A stretch of 57,527 nucleotides of DNA, taken from the IMG/VR virus record IMGVR_UViG_3300032309_003728, positions 1 to 57,527 of that record. One strand, 5' to 3'. Source of the DNA: a virus. Shown piece by piece: positions 1 to 7,418 of this stretch. The notes below the pieces were generated by a model. The model saw nothing but the letters and a program-made list of their open reading frames with translations. It did no database searches and was not told where the DNA came from. Each line of letters begins with the position of its first letter. Within the stretch, counting starts at the first letter, position 1. The translations under genes and the position numbers were made by a program.

Positions 1-102
1 TTACTCCTTTTTATCTTCATCTAAATGAATAGACACCTCTTGATAAGATTTGTTCATTTTATTTTCTTTCATTTTTCGAACATATGTCCAATCATTTAAC
101 AT
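1..102 (-). CDS. Small hypothetical protein, 33 aa
   Basis: The frame runs from ATG at 102 to the TAA at the left edge of the window. An AGAGGA Shine-Dalgarno sequence lies 4 nt before the ATG, and a TATAAT box lies a little upstream, so this is probably a real short gene. The product is hydrophilic and charged, begins MLNDWTYVRK and ends in DEDKKE. It has no signal peptide and no domain I recognise. It is the only gene of the left cluster with a clear Shine-Dalgarno start, which sets it apart from its leaderless neighbours. Function unknown. Confidence 0.45.
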   Translation of the reverse strand: MLNDWTYVRKMKENKMNKSYQEVSIHLDEDKKE

Positions 103-118
103 AAAATCCTCTATTACT

Positions 119-147
119 ATTATAGGGTAAATTTTGTTTATATACAA
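119..147 (-). promoter_or_regulatory. Sigma70-like promoter for the 33-aa gene
   Basis: TTGTAT (142-147) and TATAAT (119-124) are 17 bp apart on the minus strand. The -10 box ends 16 nt before the ATG at 102, leaving room for the AGAGGA ribosome binding site. Confidence 0.45.
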
Positions 148-224
148 TTTTATTTAAACAAGCGCTACAAGATACGATTAAATTAAGCCCAACTAATATT
201 GTTTTCGATTTCCAATTCCAGAGT

Positions 225-1097
225 TTACTTAATATTTTTTTCACCTTCAGCTTGTTTGGCTTCAGTTTCTTGCTCTTTATTAAACATCACATAGTTGTGA
301 ATAGTAATCATATAGTCTTCTGCAAGTGCTGCCATTTGTTGTAAGAATGGTTCTGTAAGATTTTCTTTCACCATTGGATCATTTAATTTATTTAAAATGT
401 TTTGAGCGTGAACTTGAATCGAAGTGATAGAACCAACTATCATTTCATAAAAATCTTCTTTGTAATCTTCTAGGTCTTCAATTTCTTGTGCTTGAGATAA
501 GGAGGCATCAATTTTAATAAGTTCAGCTTGATCAAATTCTGTTTCTCCATCCCATTCATAATCTTCATTTTCATAATCTGAGCCTTGTGCTTTTTTAAGA
601 GCTTCTTGAGTTGGCCGATCTTTCGATCCTGGTTTTGCTGGACGATAGTTTTTTCCCATTCTTTTTTTCTTTTGTTGAATGTTGTACCAAAGACCTTTAT
701 TCTTAGCTTGAACATCTATTTCTAAAGTGACTTCTTCTTCATTTTGAACTGAACCACAATTTGGTTTACCGCATGATCCTGTGACTTTGCTAACTGGTTT
801 TGCGCTCCACATTTTGCAACTCCAATAATTAGCTTTATATTTTGGACCAGGATTATCGCAACCGTGCCTTGCTCTATAAGCTTTGCGCCTTTCGGGATTA
901 TCCCTTTTGATAGACATATTTGGATCGCCAAAAGTAACTTTTACAATATTACCTTTATCATTCTTTACATAAACGCCAAATTTCTTTTTGCTTCCAGAAG
1001 GAAGTCTAAAGGGTTTATTTAAAGGTGCTTTACCTTTTTTTGCCGCTTGAATATTGTTAGCAAAATCAATTTCCATAGAATGTTTAGGGATAGGCAT
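225..1097 (-). CDS. Conserved phage-type protein with cysteine-rich basic region, 290 aa
   Basis: The N-terminal third is basic. It holds a stretch at about residues 57-97 (FGDPNMSIKRDNPERR ... YWSCKMW) with cysteines 80 and 94, followed by Cys109 and Cys114, which could bind a metal. I recall similar text from phage proteins of unknown role near head genes, but cannot name the family. The C-terminal half (170-290) is acidic and probably helical. The ATG at 1097 has no Shine-Dalgarno sequence; a GTGTAAT motif at 1106-1112 ends 8 nt before it, as at several other genes here. It could be a scaffold or core protein, but that is only a guess. Confidence 0.6.
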   Translation of the reverse strand: MPIPKHSMEIDFANNIQAAKKGKAPLNKPFRLPSGSKKKFGVYVKNDKGNIVKVTFGDPNMSIKRDNPERRKAYRARHGCDNPGPKYKANYWSCKMWSAKPVSKVTGSCGKPNCGSVQNEEEVTLEIDVQAKNKGLWYNIQQKKKRMGKNYRPAKPGSKDRPTQEALKKAQGSDYENEDYEWDGETEFDQAELIKIDASLSQAQEIEDLEDYKEDFYEMIVGSITSIQVHAQNILNKLNDPMVKENLTEPFLQQMAALAEDYMITIHNYVMFNKEQETEAKQAEGEKNIK

Positions 1098-1105
1098 ACA
1101 TAATC

Positions 1106-1112
1106 ATTACAC
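1106..1112 (-). promoter_or_regulatory. GTGTAAT motif upstream of the 290-aa gene (candidate phage promoter)
   Basis: GTGTAAT on the minus strand sits just before the ATG at 1097. The same heptamer, or GTGTAAA, stands before the genes starting at 1999, 11869, 22489, 44564, 50177 and 55414. No -35 box is evident. Confidence 0.4.
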
Positions 1113-1277
1113 CTATTTTTTTTCTATGTAATAATTTTTCTTATTTTTTGGGGCTATTTTAGATATATAAGCTTGAGCTAATTTAAAGCCTTCTTTTGTG
1201 ACTGGAAAAACTCCATGAAGAAAATTATCATTTTTTGAGTAGACCCCATAATATTTTCTTTTTTTAGTTTTTGGCAT
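1113..1277 (-). CDS. Small basic hypothetical protein, 54 aa
   Basis: The frame could start at a TTG at 1298, but the ATG at 1277 (MPKTKKRKYYGVYSKND) is the better choice because it avoids overlap with the gene upstream. The product is lysine- and tyrosine-rich with no membrane segment. It is followed after 15 bp by the 290-aa gene, with which it may share a transcript. No family recognised. Confidence 0.45.
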   Translation of the reverse strand: MPKTKKRKYYGVYSKNDNFLHGVFPVTKEGFKLAQAYISKIAPKNKKNYYIEKK

Positions 1278-1288
1278 ATAAATTAATA

Positions 1289-1495
1289 TTAATTGCAATT
1301 ATTAATTGTTACTTGAAGTAATTCTTTTAATAGTTTAAGATGGTACAAATCCCATGAGTCTCCATTTTCTAGTACTTTTTTAGACTTAAAATCATCTATT
1401 TGTTTCTTCTCAATAATTTGGTCTAAAAGTTTAAAGACTTTATCAATATCAATCCCCCAAGTGCTTGGATTAATTTCATTATGACTTGTACTCAT
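1289..1495 (-). CDS. Small hypothetical protein, 68 aa, predicted leaderless
   Basis: The product is a hydrophilic, probably helical protein (MSTSHNEINPSTWGIDID...). The start is fixed by the promoter: the TATAAT box ends 5 nt before the ATG, so the mRNA should begin at or next to the start codon. No Shine-Dalgarno sequence is possible. It is transcribed divergently from the tmRNA gene, with overlapping promoters. Function unknown. Confidence 0.5.
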   Translation of the reverse strand: MSTSHNEINPSTWGIDIDKVFKLLDQIIEKKQIDDFKSKKVLENGDSWDLYHLKLLKELLQVTINNCN

Positions 1496-1500
1496 GTATT

Positions 1501-1529
1501 ATTATACAATAAAACTTGAATGTATTCAA
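1501..1529 (-). promoter_or_regulatory. Sigma70-like promoter, leaderless class, for the 68-aa gene
   Basis: TTGAAT (1524-1529) and TATAAT (1501-1506) are 17 bp apart, and the ATG at 1495 follows the -10 box by 5 nt. The -35 box overlaps that of the tmRNA promoter within a TTGAATGTATTCAA palindrome. Confidence 0.75.
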
Positions 1530-1544
1530 AATATAGTGTATAAT
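1516..1544 (+). promoter_or_regulatory. Promoter of the tmRNA gene
   Basis: TTGAAT (1516-1521) and TATAAT (1539-1544) are 17 bp apart. Transcription would begin near 1551, a little before the mature tmRNA 5' end at 1564, so a short leader must be removed, as expected for RNase P processing. Confidence 0.75.
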
Positions 1545-1563
1545 TTAATAGTTCTTTCTTATT

Positions 1564-1952
1564 GGGCGCGTACTGGTTTCGACTTTAGAAATCGAAATTA
1601 AAATGCAAGTGGAGGTTGAATCGAGGACTCCTTAAAAAGTTTCAATTTATATTAACTGCCAAAACAGCAAAATATAAAGGTCATATTTCAGCAAGAGTTT
1701 CTCTTGTTGAGATGACCGAATCTGTAGCTTAAGTTCTACAGCGTGATACCCTTGAAGCATCTATTGGGATATTGCGTAATTAGATGTCTTATTATTAATA
1801 GTTTTTTTATTCTATTATTATTAAGTATTAAAAATAAAATCGCTAAATATGTTTGTTGTTTATCTATATGAAGCTAAAATTAAAAATAACTAAACTTGTA
1901 GTATTTTATTTTAGATTTTTAAAACACGAAGGTTCAACTCCTTCCGCGTCCA
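1564..1952 (+). ncRNA. ssrA: tmRNA (ssrA), phage-encoded, with long atypical tag
   Basis: tmRNA rescues stalled ribosomes by acting first as an alanyl-tRNA and then as an mRNA for a degradation tag. The 5' end GGGCGCG pairs over 7 bp with CGCGTCC at 1945-1951. The T-arm text GGTTCAACTCC and the preceding CTAAACTTGTAG block match bacterial tmRNAs. CCA is not encoded. The likely resume codon is GCC in TTAACTGCCAAAACAGC; the frame then runs 24 codons, starts AKTAKYKG and ends TESVA before TAA. The usual end is LAA or ALAA and the usual length about 10, so the tag is long and ends differently, though long tags are known in mollicutes. The region after the tag is very AT-rich. The tag frame is less certain than the gene. 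Confidence 0.9.
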
Positions 1953-1963
1953 AGTCCAAAACG

Positions 1964-1980
1964 ATTCCCTCTAGCTCCAA
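1964..1980 (+). other. tRNA- or tmRNA-like 3' end remnant
   Basis: CGATTCCCTCTAGCTCCA reads like the T-loop, T-stem 3' strand and acceptor 3' strand of a tRNA or tmRNA ending in CCA, but no matching 5' half precedes it. It lies 12 nt after the tmRNA. It may be a relic of an earlier RNA gene or of recombination at such a gene. Confidence 0.25.
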
Positions 1981-1984
1981 TTTT

Positions 1985-1991
1985 GTGTAAT
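1985..1991 (+). promoter_or_regulatory. GTGTAAT motif upstream of the HNH gene
   Basis: GTGTAAT ends 7 nt before the ATG at 1999, with no Shine-Dalgarno sequence. It matches the motif before the giant virion genes. Confidence 0.4.
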
Positions 1992-1998
1992 TATAATT

Positions 1999-2541
1999 AT
2001 GATAACAAAAGTAAAAATAAAATGCAAACATTGTGGAAATGAAATTGAAAAAATAAAAGCTGAATACGACAGAAGGATAAAAAAGAAATCAGTTGGATTT
2101 TTTTGTAATTTAAAATGCTCTGGATTATTTTTTAAAGCTAAACATTTAGACAAATTCAAAGGAAATTACTCTCATTTAATTAAATATCAAAATAATAGAT
2201 TAGATCAATATAGTCCATTTAAATACCACGCAAATAAAGCAAGATCAAGAAGCAAACAAAAAGGTTATAAAACAGATTTAAATGCAGAATATTTAAAAGA
2301 AGTTTGGGATAATCAAAGTGGAATTTGCCCTTATACAGGAATAAAAATGGAAATTAGCAGAACAAGTAGAGACGAAGATATAAAAAAAACTCCAATAAAA
2401 GCGAGTCTTGATAGAATTGATCCTAATATAGGATATACAAAAGGAAATGTTGAATTTGTATGTTATTGCGTTAATGTAATGAAAAATGATTTCTCTAAAA
2501 AAGAAATGGTGAATTTTATTAATTTAATTAAAAATAATTAA
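1999..2541 (+). CDS. HNH-type endonuclease, 180 aa
   Basis: The N-terminus has a zinc-finger-like pair (CKHC at 9-12 and CNLKC at 36-40). The C-terminal half holds the form usual in phage HNH homing-type enzymes: SGICPYTG, then SLDRIDPNIGYTKGNVEFVC and a nearby N-x-MK. Such enzymes cut double-stranded DNA and often spread their own gene. It stands alone on the plus strand, directly after the tmRNA and tail-to-tail with purA, whose stop codon overlaps its own. That position fits a free-standing mobile gene inserted beside an RNA gene. The DNA target is unknown. Confidence 0.75.
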   Translation: MITKVKIKCKHCGNEIEKIKAEYDRRIKKKSVGFFCNLKCSGLFFKAKHLDKFKGNYSHLIKYQNNRLDQYSPFKYHANKARSRSKQKGYKTDLNAEYLKEVWDNQSGICPYTGIKMEISRTSRDEDIKKTPIKASLDRIDPNIGYTKGNVEFVCYCVNVMKNDFSKKEMVNFINLIKNN

Positions 2542-3551
2542 ATTTTACTTTTGTCGCCAGAGAATTTTATTTCAAAAGAATCTTCTATGTTTTGATATAT
2601 GTAGCTTTTTATAAAATCTTTCATATTTTGAAAAGAGTTGAAGTCTATTGAGTTGGGTCCTTCTTCTTTATTATCTAAAATAATTTTAAATTTACCAACC
2701 TTTTCTAAGACATCACATTTATTAATTATTAATTTATTTGTTCCAGATACTTTAATTGCTTTAACTAAATGATTTAATCTCAACCAATTAGCTAGCCTTT
2801 TTCTGCCAGTTGTAGATCCATATTCAACTCCTAAATTTATAATATTCTCTAAGTCTTTATCTTCCCATAATGAATTCGGGAATAAAGGATCTACCCCACT
2901 TTTTGTGTCATAAATTTTTGCTACACCAATTATATCTCTTATTTTTTTAGGACTAAAACCTAAAGAGCAAGCACTATATGGTAATGTTTCGCTGCTAGTA
3001 ACATAAGGATAATCACCATAATTGATGTCTAACCAAAAACTTTGAGCCCCTTCACATAAAATCTTTCCATGTAATTTTTCATCCCAAATATATTGTTTAT
3101 CAATATAATTTTTAGCTAATTTACCAACTCTTAACATTTTATCAGAATAGGCTGGAGCAATTCCTTGTCCAGTAGTTCCGAATATTTCTTTTAAATGAAG
3201 TTTATCGTAAATTAAATGTCTTTCAGTAATTATGTGAGCTTTTGGGCTGACCTTGACTAACGATGTATTGAACCCTTCTCTTTTTAGGTATTCAATTTCT
3301 TCGTAAAATTTTTCTACATTAACAACACAGTTTGGACCAATTACGCTTAATTTATTTTGAAATATACCACAAGGAATAATATGGGTTTTATATTTTTTTT
3401 CATTAATATATACAGTGTGTCCAGCATTTGGTCCACCATTCCATCTACATACTATATCATAGTCTTTTGAAATAGCATTACTAATTTTACCTTTTCCTTC
3501 ATCCCCCCATTGAAGGCCAAAAATAATGTCTACGTAATCAATTTGATTCAT
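2538..3551 (-). CDS. purA: Adenylosuccinate synthetase, short phage form, 337 aa
   Basis: The enzyme joins IMP and aspartate using GTP to give adenylosuccinate, the first step from IMP to AMP. Visible motifs in order are the GTP loop WGDEGKGK near residues 15-22, NGGPNAGHT (38-46), GTTGQGIAPAYSDK, VTSSETLPY, TTGRKRLANW and NKCDVLEKV. Cellular enzymes are about 430 aa; this length resembles short archaeal and phage forms. The phage diaminopurine enzyme PurZ is of similar size, but as I recall it lacks the catalytic Asp of the GDEGKGK loop, which is kept here. I chose ATG 3551, giving a 14-bp overlap with the gene upstream; a start at 3572 is also open. Confidence 0.9.
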   Translation of the reverse strand: MNQIDYVDIIFGLQWGDEGKGKISNAISKDYDIVCRWNGGPNAGHTVYINEKKYKTHIIPCGIFQNKLSVIGPNCVVNVEKFYEEIEYLKREGFNTSLVKVSPKAHIITERHLIYDKLHLKEIFGTTGQGIAPAYSDKMLRVGKLAKNYIDKQYIWDEKLHGKILCEGAQSFWLDINYGDYPYVTSSETLPYSACSLGFSPKKIRDIIGVAKIYDTKSGVDPLFPNSLWEDKDLENIINLGVEYGSTTGRKRLANWLRLNHLVKAIKVSGTNKLIINKCDVLEKVGKFKIILDNKEEGPNSIDFNSFQNMKDFIKSYIYQNIEDSFEIKFSGDKSKI

Positions 3552-3828
3552 TTGATGAACTAGATGATGCAAATGACTCTGAGGATTTTTCTAAGAAATT
3601 TGACAACATTTTATAACAAAAATTTCTCCCATCTTTTCCGCAACAATTTTTAAACTTTTTGTTTTCAAGAGAACAATATTCATTTCTACCAATTTTTGGT
3701 GCTATTCTATGGATTGGTCCACCCACAAAAGGACAGGTATATGGTTTTACTGAAGAAAAATCTACTTCTCCATTAGGAAGCTCTTGAGCTTCAACTTCTA
3801 TTGTCTTTTCTTCTTTATTGATATTCAT
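3538..3828 (-). CDS. SEC-C-like zinc-binding small protein, 96 aa
   Basis: Residues 47-65 (IGRNEYCSLENKKFKNCCG) follow the SEC-C motif, normally GRNDPCPCGSGKKYKKCCG, a zinc knuckle best known from the SecA tail. The second cysteine of the first pair is Leu here (CSL), so only Cys52, 62 and 63 remain; Cys32 may supply a fourth ligand. Ends rich in serine and acid flank the motif. The gene overlaps both purA and the 69-aa gene, so it is translated within the purA operon. Its partner is unknown; SEC-C motifs usually bind proteins or nucleic acid. Confidence 0.6.
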   Translation of the reverse strand: MNINKEEKTIEVEAQELPNGEVDFSSVKPYTCPFVGGPIHRIAPKIGRNEYCSLENKKFKNCCGKDGRNFCYKMLSNFLEKSSESFASSSSSNESN

Positions 3829-4024
3829 TCGATGGAGACCTTAAATCAAAAATAGAAATTTTCTCTATTTCTCCAAGAGGAGATCTTACATTTACATTAT
3901 ATTCATCTACCACAGATTCAATCATACCATAGTAGTAACTCTTCTTAATATGATCTTTTATGATTACCATCTTTCTACCAACAATTTTTTTAAGTACATT
4001 TAGTTTTAAATTATTTTTAAACAT
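3815..4024 (-). CDS. Small basic protein, 69 aa, predicted leaderless
   Basis: The C-terminal two thirds (VIIKDHIKKSYYYGMIESV ... EIEKISIFDLRSP) alternate in a way that suggests a small beta-barrel of SH3 or KOW type, but this is only a pattern impression. It is the first gene of the operon that includes the SEC-C protein and purA. The -10 box TACAAT ends 6 nt before the ATG, so the mRNA should start at the start codon. Function unknown. Confidence 0.5.
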   Translation of the reverse strand: MFKNNLKLNVLKKIVGRKMVIIKDHIKKSYYYGMIESVVDEYNVNVRSPLGEIEKISIFDLRSPSNEYQ

Positions 4025-4030
4025 AGAGAT

Positions 4031-4059
4031 ATTGTATTCTATATATTACGTTTGGTCAA
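4031..4059 (-). promoter_or_regulatory. Sigma70-like leaderless promoter of the purA operon
   Basis: TTGACC (4054-4059), 17 bp, TACAAT (4031-4036), then 6 nt to the ATG at 4024. The likely +1 falls on or next to the start codon. Confidence 0.75.
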
Positions 4060-4061
4060 CA

Positions 4062-4487
4062 TTATTTTTCTTCTTGATTCTTATTTTTTAGAAAATTTAT
4101 TATAATTAATAAATTCCTGACATCTTTCTCTTGAATCATTTTAGGGTCACAAAAATCTGTTTGGGTTTTAAATAGTTCACAAAAATGATTTATTGTTTCT
4201 GCTATTTTATTAGCAGTAGAATAAGAAATCTCTATTTCTTGATTTACATTAGACAGGGGCTTGTATAATGCCCATATTTGATTCTTCTTATTTGTAGAAA
4301 TTTGCCTTATTATAGAATTTTTTTCCATCTCCTGTAGGGCTAAGAGAATCATAGCTTTTTCTTCGTCTAGATCATTTTCTGTAACCCCCAATAAATCTCT
4401 ATAGTTTTCTATTTTAAAAATTGATTTCTTTTCAAAATAATTTAAAAAAATAATTATATAATCTACTATTGTTTTATTATTTTCCAT
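4062..4487 (-). CDS. Hypothetical protein, possibly winged-helix, 141 aa
   Basis: A TTG at 4493 is open, but ATG 4487 (MENNKTIVDYII) is preferred; it overlaps the end of the GuaB-type gene, so the two are co-transcribed. Helices alternate with a possible wing (NQIWALYKPL) near the middle, which resembles small winged-helix DNA-binding proteins without a family match I can name. The end is charged. It sits between the two purine genes, so a role in that operon's control is possible but unproven. Confidence 0.45.
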   Translation of the reverse strand: MENNKTIVDYIIIFLNYFEKKSIFKIENYRDLLGVTENDLDEEKAMILLALQEMEKNSIIRQISTNKKNQIWALYKPLSNVNQEIEISYSTANKIAETINHFCELFKTQTDFCDPKMIQEKDVRNLLIIINFLKNKNQEEK

Positions 4488-5583
4488 GAGCAAAGCTTTC
4501 GTACATATTATTAGCGGTAGTTTTTACTGCTATAATTTTATTAGTCCATAACCCTCCACGCATTTCTTCTATTGTTCTAAATCCAAGATAGCTCATAGCA
4601 CTTCTTAATCCGTTAGCAAAATCATATACTACATCTTCAATTGATCTGTTTTCTACAAGGGGAATCATTGTTTTTTCTCCTTCTACAAAAAGATTCTTTT
4701 TGCTACCATCATATAATTCGTAATCTTCTACAACATCTTTACTAGCCATTCCTCGATATACCGCGAATAATTTACCATCTTTTTCTACAATATTTTCTTC
4801 ATCGACAAGATCGCTAAGTCCAGCAAATATTCTTCCACAAATTACTCCATCCGCACCACTAGCAATAGCTTTAACTAAATCTCTTGGATTTCTAATTCCA
4901 CCATCAGCAAGAATACTTGGTCTATTTTCTTCTTTTGGGTTCTCTTGTCTAAAGTGATCTAAATTAGCTAATTGGTAATTTCTTATAGCAGTCCAAGCGT
5001 AAGATAAACCAGTTACGCTTGGGCATCCAATCCCAGTTTTAATTTGTGTCAGACACATACTTCCTGGTCCAATAAGATGCCTGAATCCATCGGCTCTTAA
5101 ATTAGCTAGCCTATGAACACTCGCCTTAGTAAGCGTGTTTCCAACAATAATATCTTGTTTATATTCAGATTGTTTGTACCATATTAAAAAGTCTTCAACA
5201 CTTTTCGCTAAACCATTTGCTGTATCTAAAAAGAATAGATCTGTATACCTAGATAATTCCTTGATTCTTTCTACCGCATCTTTTAAACCTATAGCAGATA
5301 TTGATTTACCGCTTTCATCTTTAATTTTTTTAGCTTTTAAAGATTGTTCCTCGATAGACATAAACCTATGCAAAACTCCAGCGCAGCCAATTTTATTGAC
5401 TTTAATACAAGACTTTACAGAAGATACTGTATCCATTGGTGACAATACTATTGGAATATCAATATAATTGTTTTTAGAAATTTTAGTTCTTGTGCTGACT
5501 TCTTTTCTTGAGACTATGTCTGAAAAATTAGGCAAAAGCGCGATATCATCGTATCCAATAGCTTCTTTAAAAGTTATTTGCAT
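4477..5583 (-). CDS. guaB: IMP dehydrogenase / GMP reductase family enzyme, 368 aa
   Basis: This is a TIM-barrel enzyme of the GuaB/GuaC family. Visible features are SPMDTVS (48-54), the catalytic loop GPGSMCLT with Cys177, ADGGI (226-230, phosphate site), the flap YRGM (277-280) and a C-terminal GLRSAMSYLG. There is no CBS pair between the barrel strands, which is usual for GMP reductase and for some short IMP dehydrogenases. The loop after the Cys (CLTQIKTGIGCP) differs from both standard forms, so the direction, IMP to XMP or GMP to IMP, cannot be fixed. With purA it places both branches from IMP under phage control. Predicted leaderless: the -10 box ends 7 nt before the ATG. Confidence 0.85.
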   Translation of the reverse strand: MQITFKEAIGYDDIALLPNFSDIVSRKEVSTRTKISKNNYIDIPIVLSPMDTVSSVKSCIKVNKIGCAGVLHRFMSIEEQSLKAKKIKDESGKSISAIGLKDAVERIKELSRYTDLFFLDTANGLAKSVEDFLIWYKQSEYKQDIIVGNTLTKASVHRLANLRADGFRHLIGPGSMCLTQIKTGIGCPSVTGLSYAWTAIRNYQLANLDHFRQENPKEENRPSILADGGIRNPRDLVKAIASGADGVICGRIFAGLSDLVDEENIVEKDGKLFAVYRGMASKDVVEDYELYDGSKKNLFVEGEKTMIPLVENRSIEDVVYDFANGLRSAMSYLGFRTIEEMRGGLWTNKIIAVKTTANNMYESFAHGK

Positions 5584-5590
5584 TGTAAGA

Positions 5591-5619
5591 ATGATAATAC
5601 TAATATATTAATTAGTCAA
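5591..5619 (-). promoter_or_regulatory. Sigma70-like leaderless promoter of the GuaB-type gene
   Basis: TTGACT (5614-5619), 17 bp, TATCAT (5591-5596), then 7 nt to the ATG at 5583. Confidence 0.7.
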
Positions 5620-6402
5620 GACCTTTTTTCCGTATTCAATAAGTGAATTTTTGCTTCTCATTCCATGAATAATCGCAGGGTTTACGATAAACTTCTCCAT
5701 CGTCATATAAGAAACCCATTCCCAAGGTCTATTTTTTGGGATACTATTATTAAAATTACTTGTCCAATCAGAAGCCCAATAGTTAAAATATTTTTCTGCA
5801 AATCTATTTTCTATATTTTTACTGGCTATATGAGATATATAACCTATTGATACTTCTTCTGGCACAATATGGTTTTTGCTTTTTAAATAATTGTGACATT
5901 TAAAAGCTAAATCAAAAGCTTCTTTTATAAAATCCTTTTTACATATCCAAAACCCACCATTAGTATTTCTTATCTCTTGATTAACAACTCCTAAATCTTT
6001 AAAATACAATTCTAGTTCATGATTTTTAATTCCCCACCAATCTTGTCTTTGAGTTTTGTAAGAATTAATTGGACTCTCTAAAAAAGAATGCCAAGAAGAA
6101 CCGTCGGATAAAATGTCTTTTATTTCTATTTCTGGTTTTCTAACAAAAAAATGATCAGCATCAATAAAAACAAATACATCATAATCTAATTTAGATATCT
6201 CTTTTAAGTAATGAAACTTAAAAAATTGTAATCTATCTAATTTTAGCGTAGGTATAAGATTATGATTTTCTGCATATTTTAATTTAATATCTGAGAAAAC
6301 ATGGAAATCTTCTTGCATTCCAACATCTTTAAATGATTTTAATAAAGATTGTAATATATAGCTATATTGTCCCCAAGATATTGACCAATAACATATCTTC
6401 AT
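5608..6402 (-). CDS. Glycosyltransferase with DxD motif, GT8-like, 264 aa
   Basis: The N-terminal nucleotide-sugar fold ends in VFVFIDADHFF, where Asp81 and Asp83 form the metal-binding DxD of GT-A enzymes. A later NTNGGFWICKKDF segment is typical of enzymes in the GT8-like group that work with a retained acceptor pocket. The start at 6402 overlaps the stop of the upstream transferase gene in an ATGA, so translation is coupled. A longer frame to 6426 exists but would overlap more. Donor and acceptor are unknown; with the next gene it probably acts on a surface or virion glycan. Confidence 0.7.
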   Translation of the reverse strand: MKICYWSISWGQYSYILQSLLKSFKDVGMQEDFHVFSDIKLKYAENHNLIPTLKLDRLQFFKFHYLKEISKLDYDVFVFIDADHFFVRKPEIEIKDILSDGSSWHSFLESPINSYKTQRQDWWGIKNHELELYFKDLGVVNQEIRNTNGGFWICKKDFIKEAFDLAFKCHNYLKSKNHIVPEEVSIGYISHIASKNIENRFAEKYFNYWASDWTSNFNNSIPKNRPWEWVSYMTMEKFIVNPAIIHGMRSKNSLIEYGKKVLTN

Positions 6403-7418
6403 AAAGATGAGAATATACTTTGCCAATCTTTTATGTGACTTTCTTTATCGCACCATATTTCTTTAGTTATTTTACTGCCTTTAAAACCCATTTCTTTTCT
6501 TAAAGAATAATTTTCTTCAAGCTCTTTACAGTGTGTTTTACATTCATCATAAGAATTATGAAGAAAACCTGTTTCTTTATCTATAATTTGTTTAGGAAAA
6601 TTATATTTATTTGGAGCGATAATCGGTAAGCCGTTTAAAGAGGCTTCTATAATTGCTCTACTTTGGTTTTCTATGAACGTATTGCAACTATTATAAACAT
6701 AAAGATCTAATGAGTTTAAAAAATTTGAAGTTTTTTCTTGGTTTGGCGCAAGCAAATCCCACTGATCATTGAAATTATGGGATACAAATCTTCTTTTGAA
6801 ATTATCAGAAACCCCCATGACTCTATATCTAGGATTTTTTAAGTTTAAATTCTCATAAAATAAAGGAAAATCATCTGAAAATTTTTCATCATCAGGTCTG
6901 CTATGTTTTCCTATAGTAAAAAAATTCCTGTTAGGTCTATCAAAATAATCGTAAGAATCTGCATCAAAATAATTAGGAATTATAAACTCTTTGGTTAAAA
7001 GTCTTGAGTCTTTTGTTTGCATTTTTTCTTTATGAAATTCACTAGTGTATAAATACGCATCAATCATTCCATCTCTTAAGGATTGGATTTCATAATCTGT
7101 GTGCCACATCATATCATTTGACCAAATAAATTTCAAGCCAGAGTCTTTAATTCTTTTGATTCTCCAATCTTCTGAAAATAACCTAAAATTACAAAAAGCT
7201 ATTCCTACTCCATCTAATTTTTTTGGAAGGTCGGACCAACTTAAATATTTAACGTTATATTTTTTAAAAAAATTAAGATTATCATTTTCTGATAATCTGG
7301 AATTATCATTTGGTATAGAGTATAGATTATGATCCTTACAAAGAAGTTTAATTAAATCTTTTAATCTTGTATCTGCCCCACCAAGTTCAGATATCCATTG
7401 AAAAAAATAAATGTTCAC
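6399..7418 (-). CDS. Glycosyltransferase, GT4-like (GT-B fold), 339 aa
   Basis: The C-terminal half has the GT4 pattern: a donor-site segment SLDLYVYN, then ENQSRAIIEASLNGLPIIA, where the E of the EA pair and the following GLP contact the nucleotide sugar, and a final KETGFL. The N-terminal half has the start expected of a GT-B acceptor domain (WISELGGADTRL). It starts with GTG at 7418, overlapping the stop of the gene before it. It is one of seven or so glycosyltransferases in the window. Sugar and acceptor unknown. Confidence 0.75.
   Translation of the reverse strand: MNIYFFQWISELGGADTRLKDLIKLLCKDHNLYSIPNDNSRLSENDNLNFFKKYNVKYLSWSDLPKKLDGVGIAFCNFRLFSEDWRIKRIKDSGLKFIWSNDMMWHTDYEIQSLRDGMIDAYLYTSEFHKEKMQTKDSRLLTKEFIIPNYFDADSYDYFDRPNRNFFTIGKHSRPDDEKFSDDFPLFYENLNLKNPRYRVMGVSDNFKRRFVSHNFNDQWDLLAPNQEKTSNFLNSLDLYVYNSCNTFIENQSRAIIEASLNGLPIIAPNKYNFPKQIIDKETGFLHNSYDECKTHCKELEENYSLRKEMGFKGSKITKEIWCDKESHIKDWQSIFSSL

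Noticed and set aside
2538-3551. PurZ (2-aminoadenylosuccinate synthetase) and a Z-genome
   Set aside because: The length fits PurZ, but the catalytic Asp in GDEGKGK is kept, and no DatZ, MazZ or PurZ-linked DpoZ gene is seen in the window. The PurA call is better.
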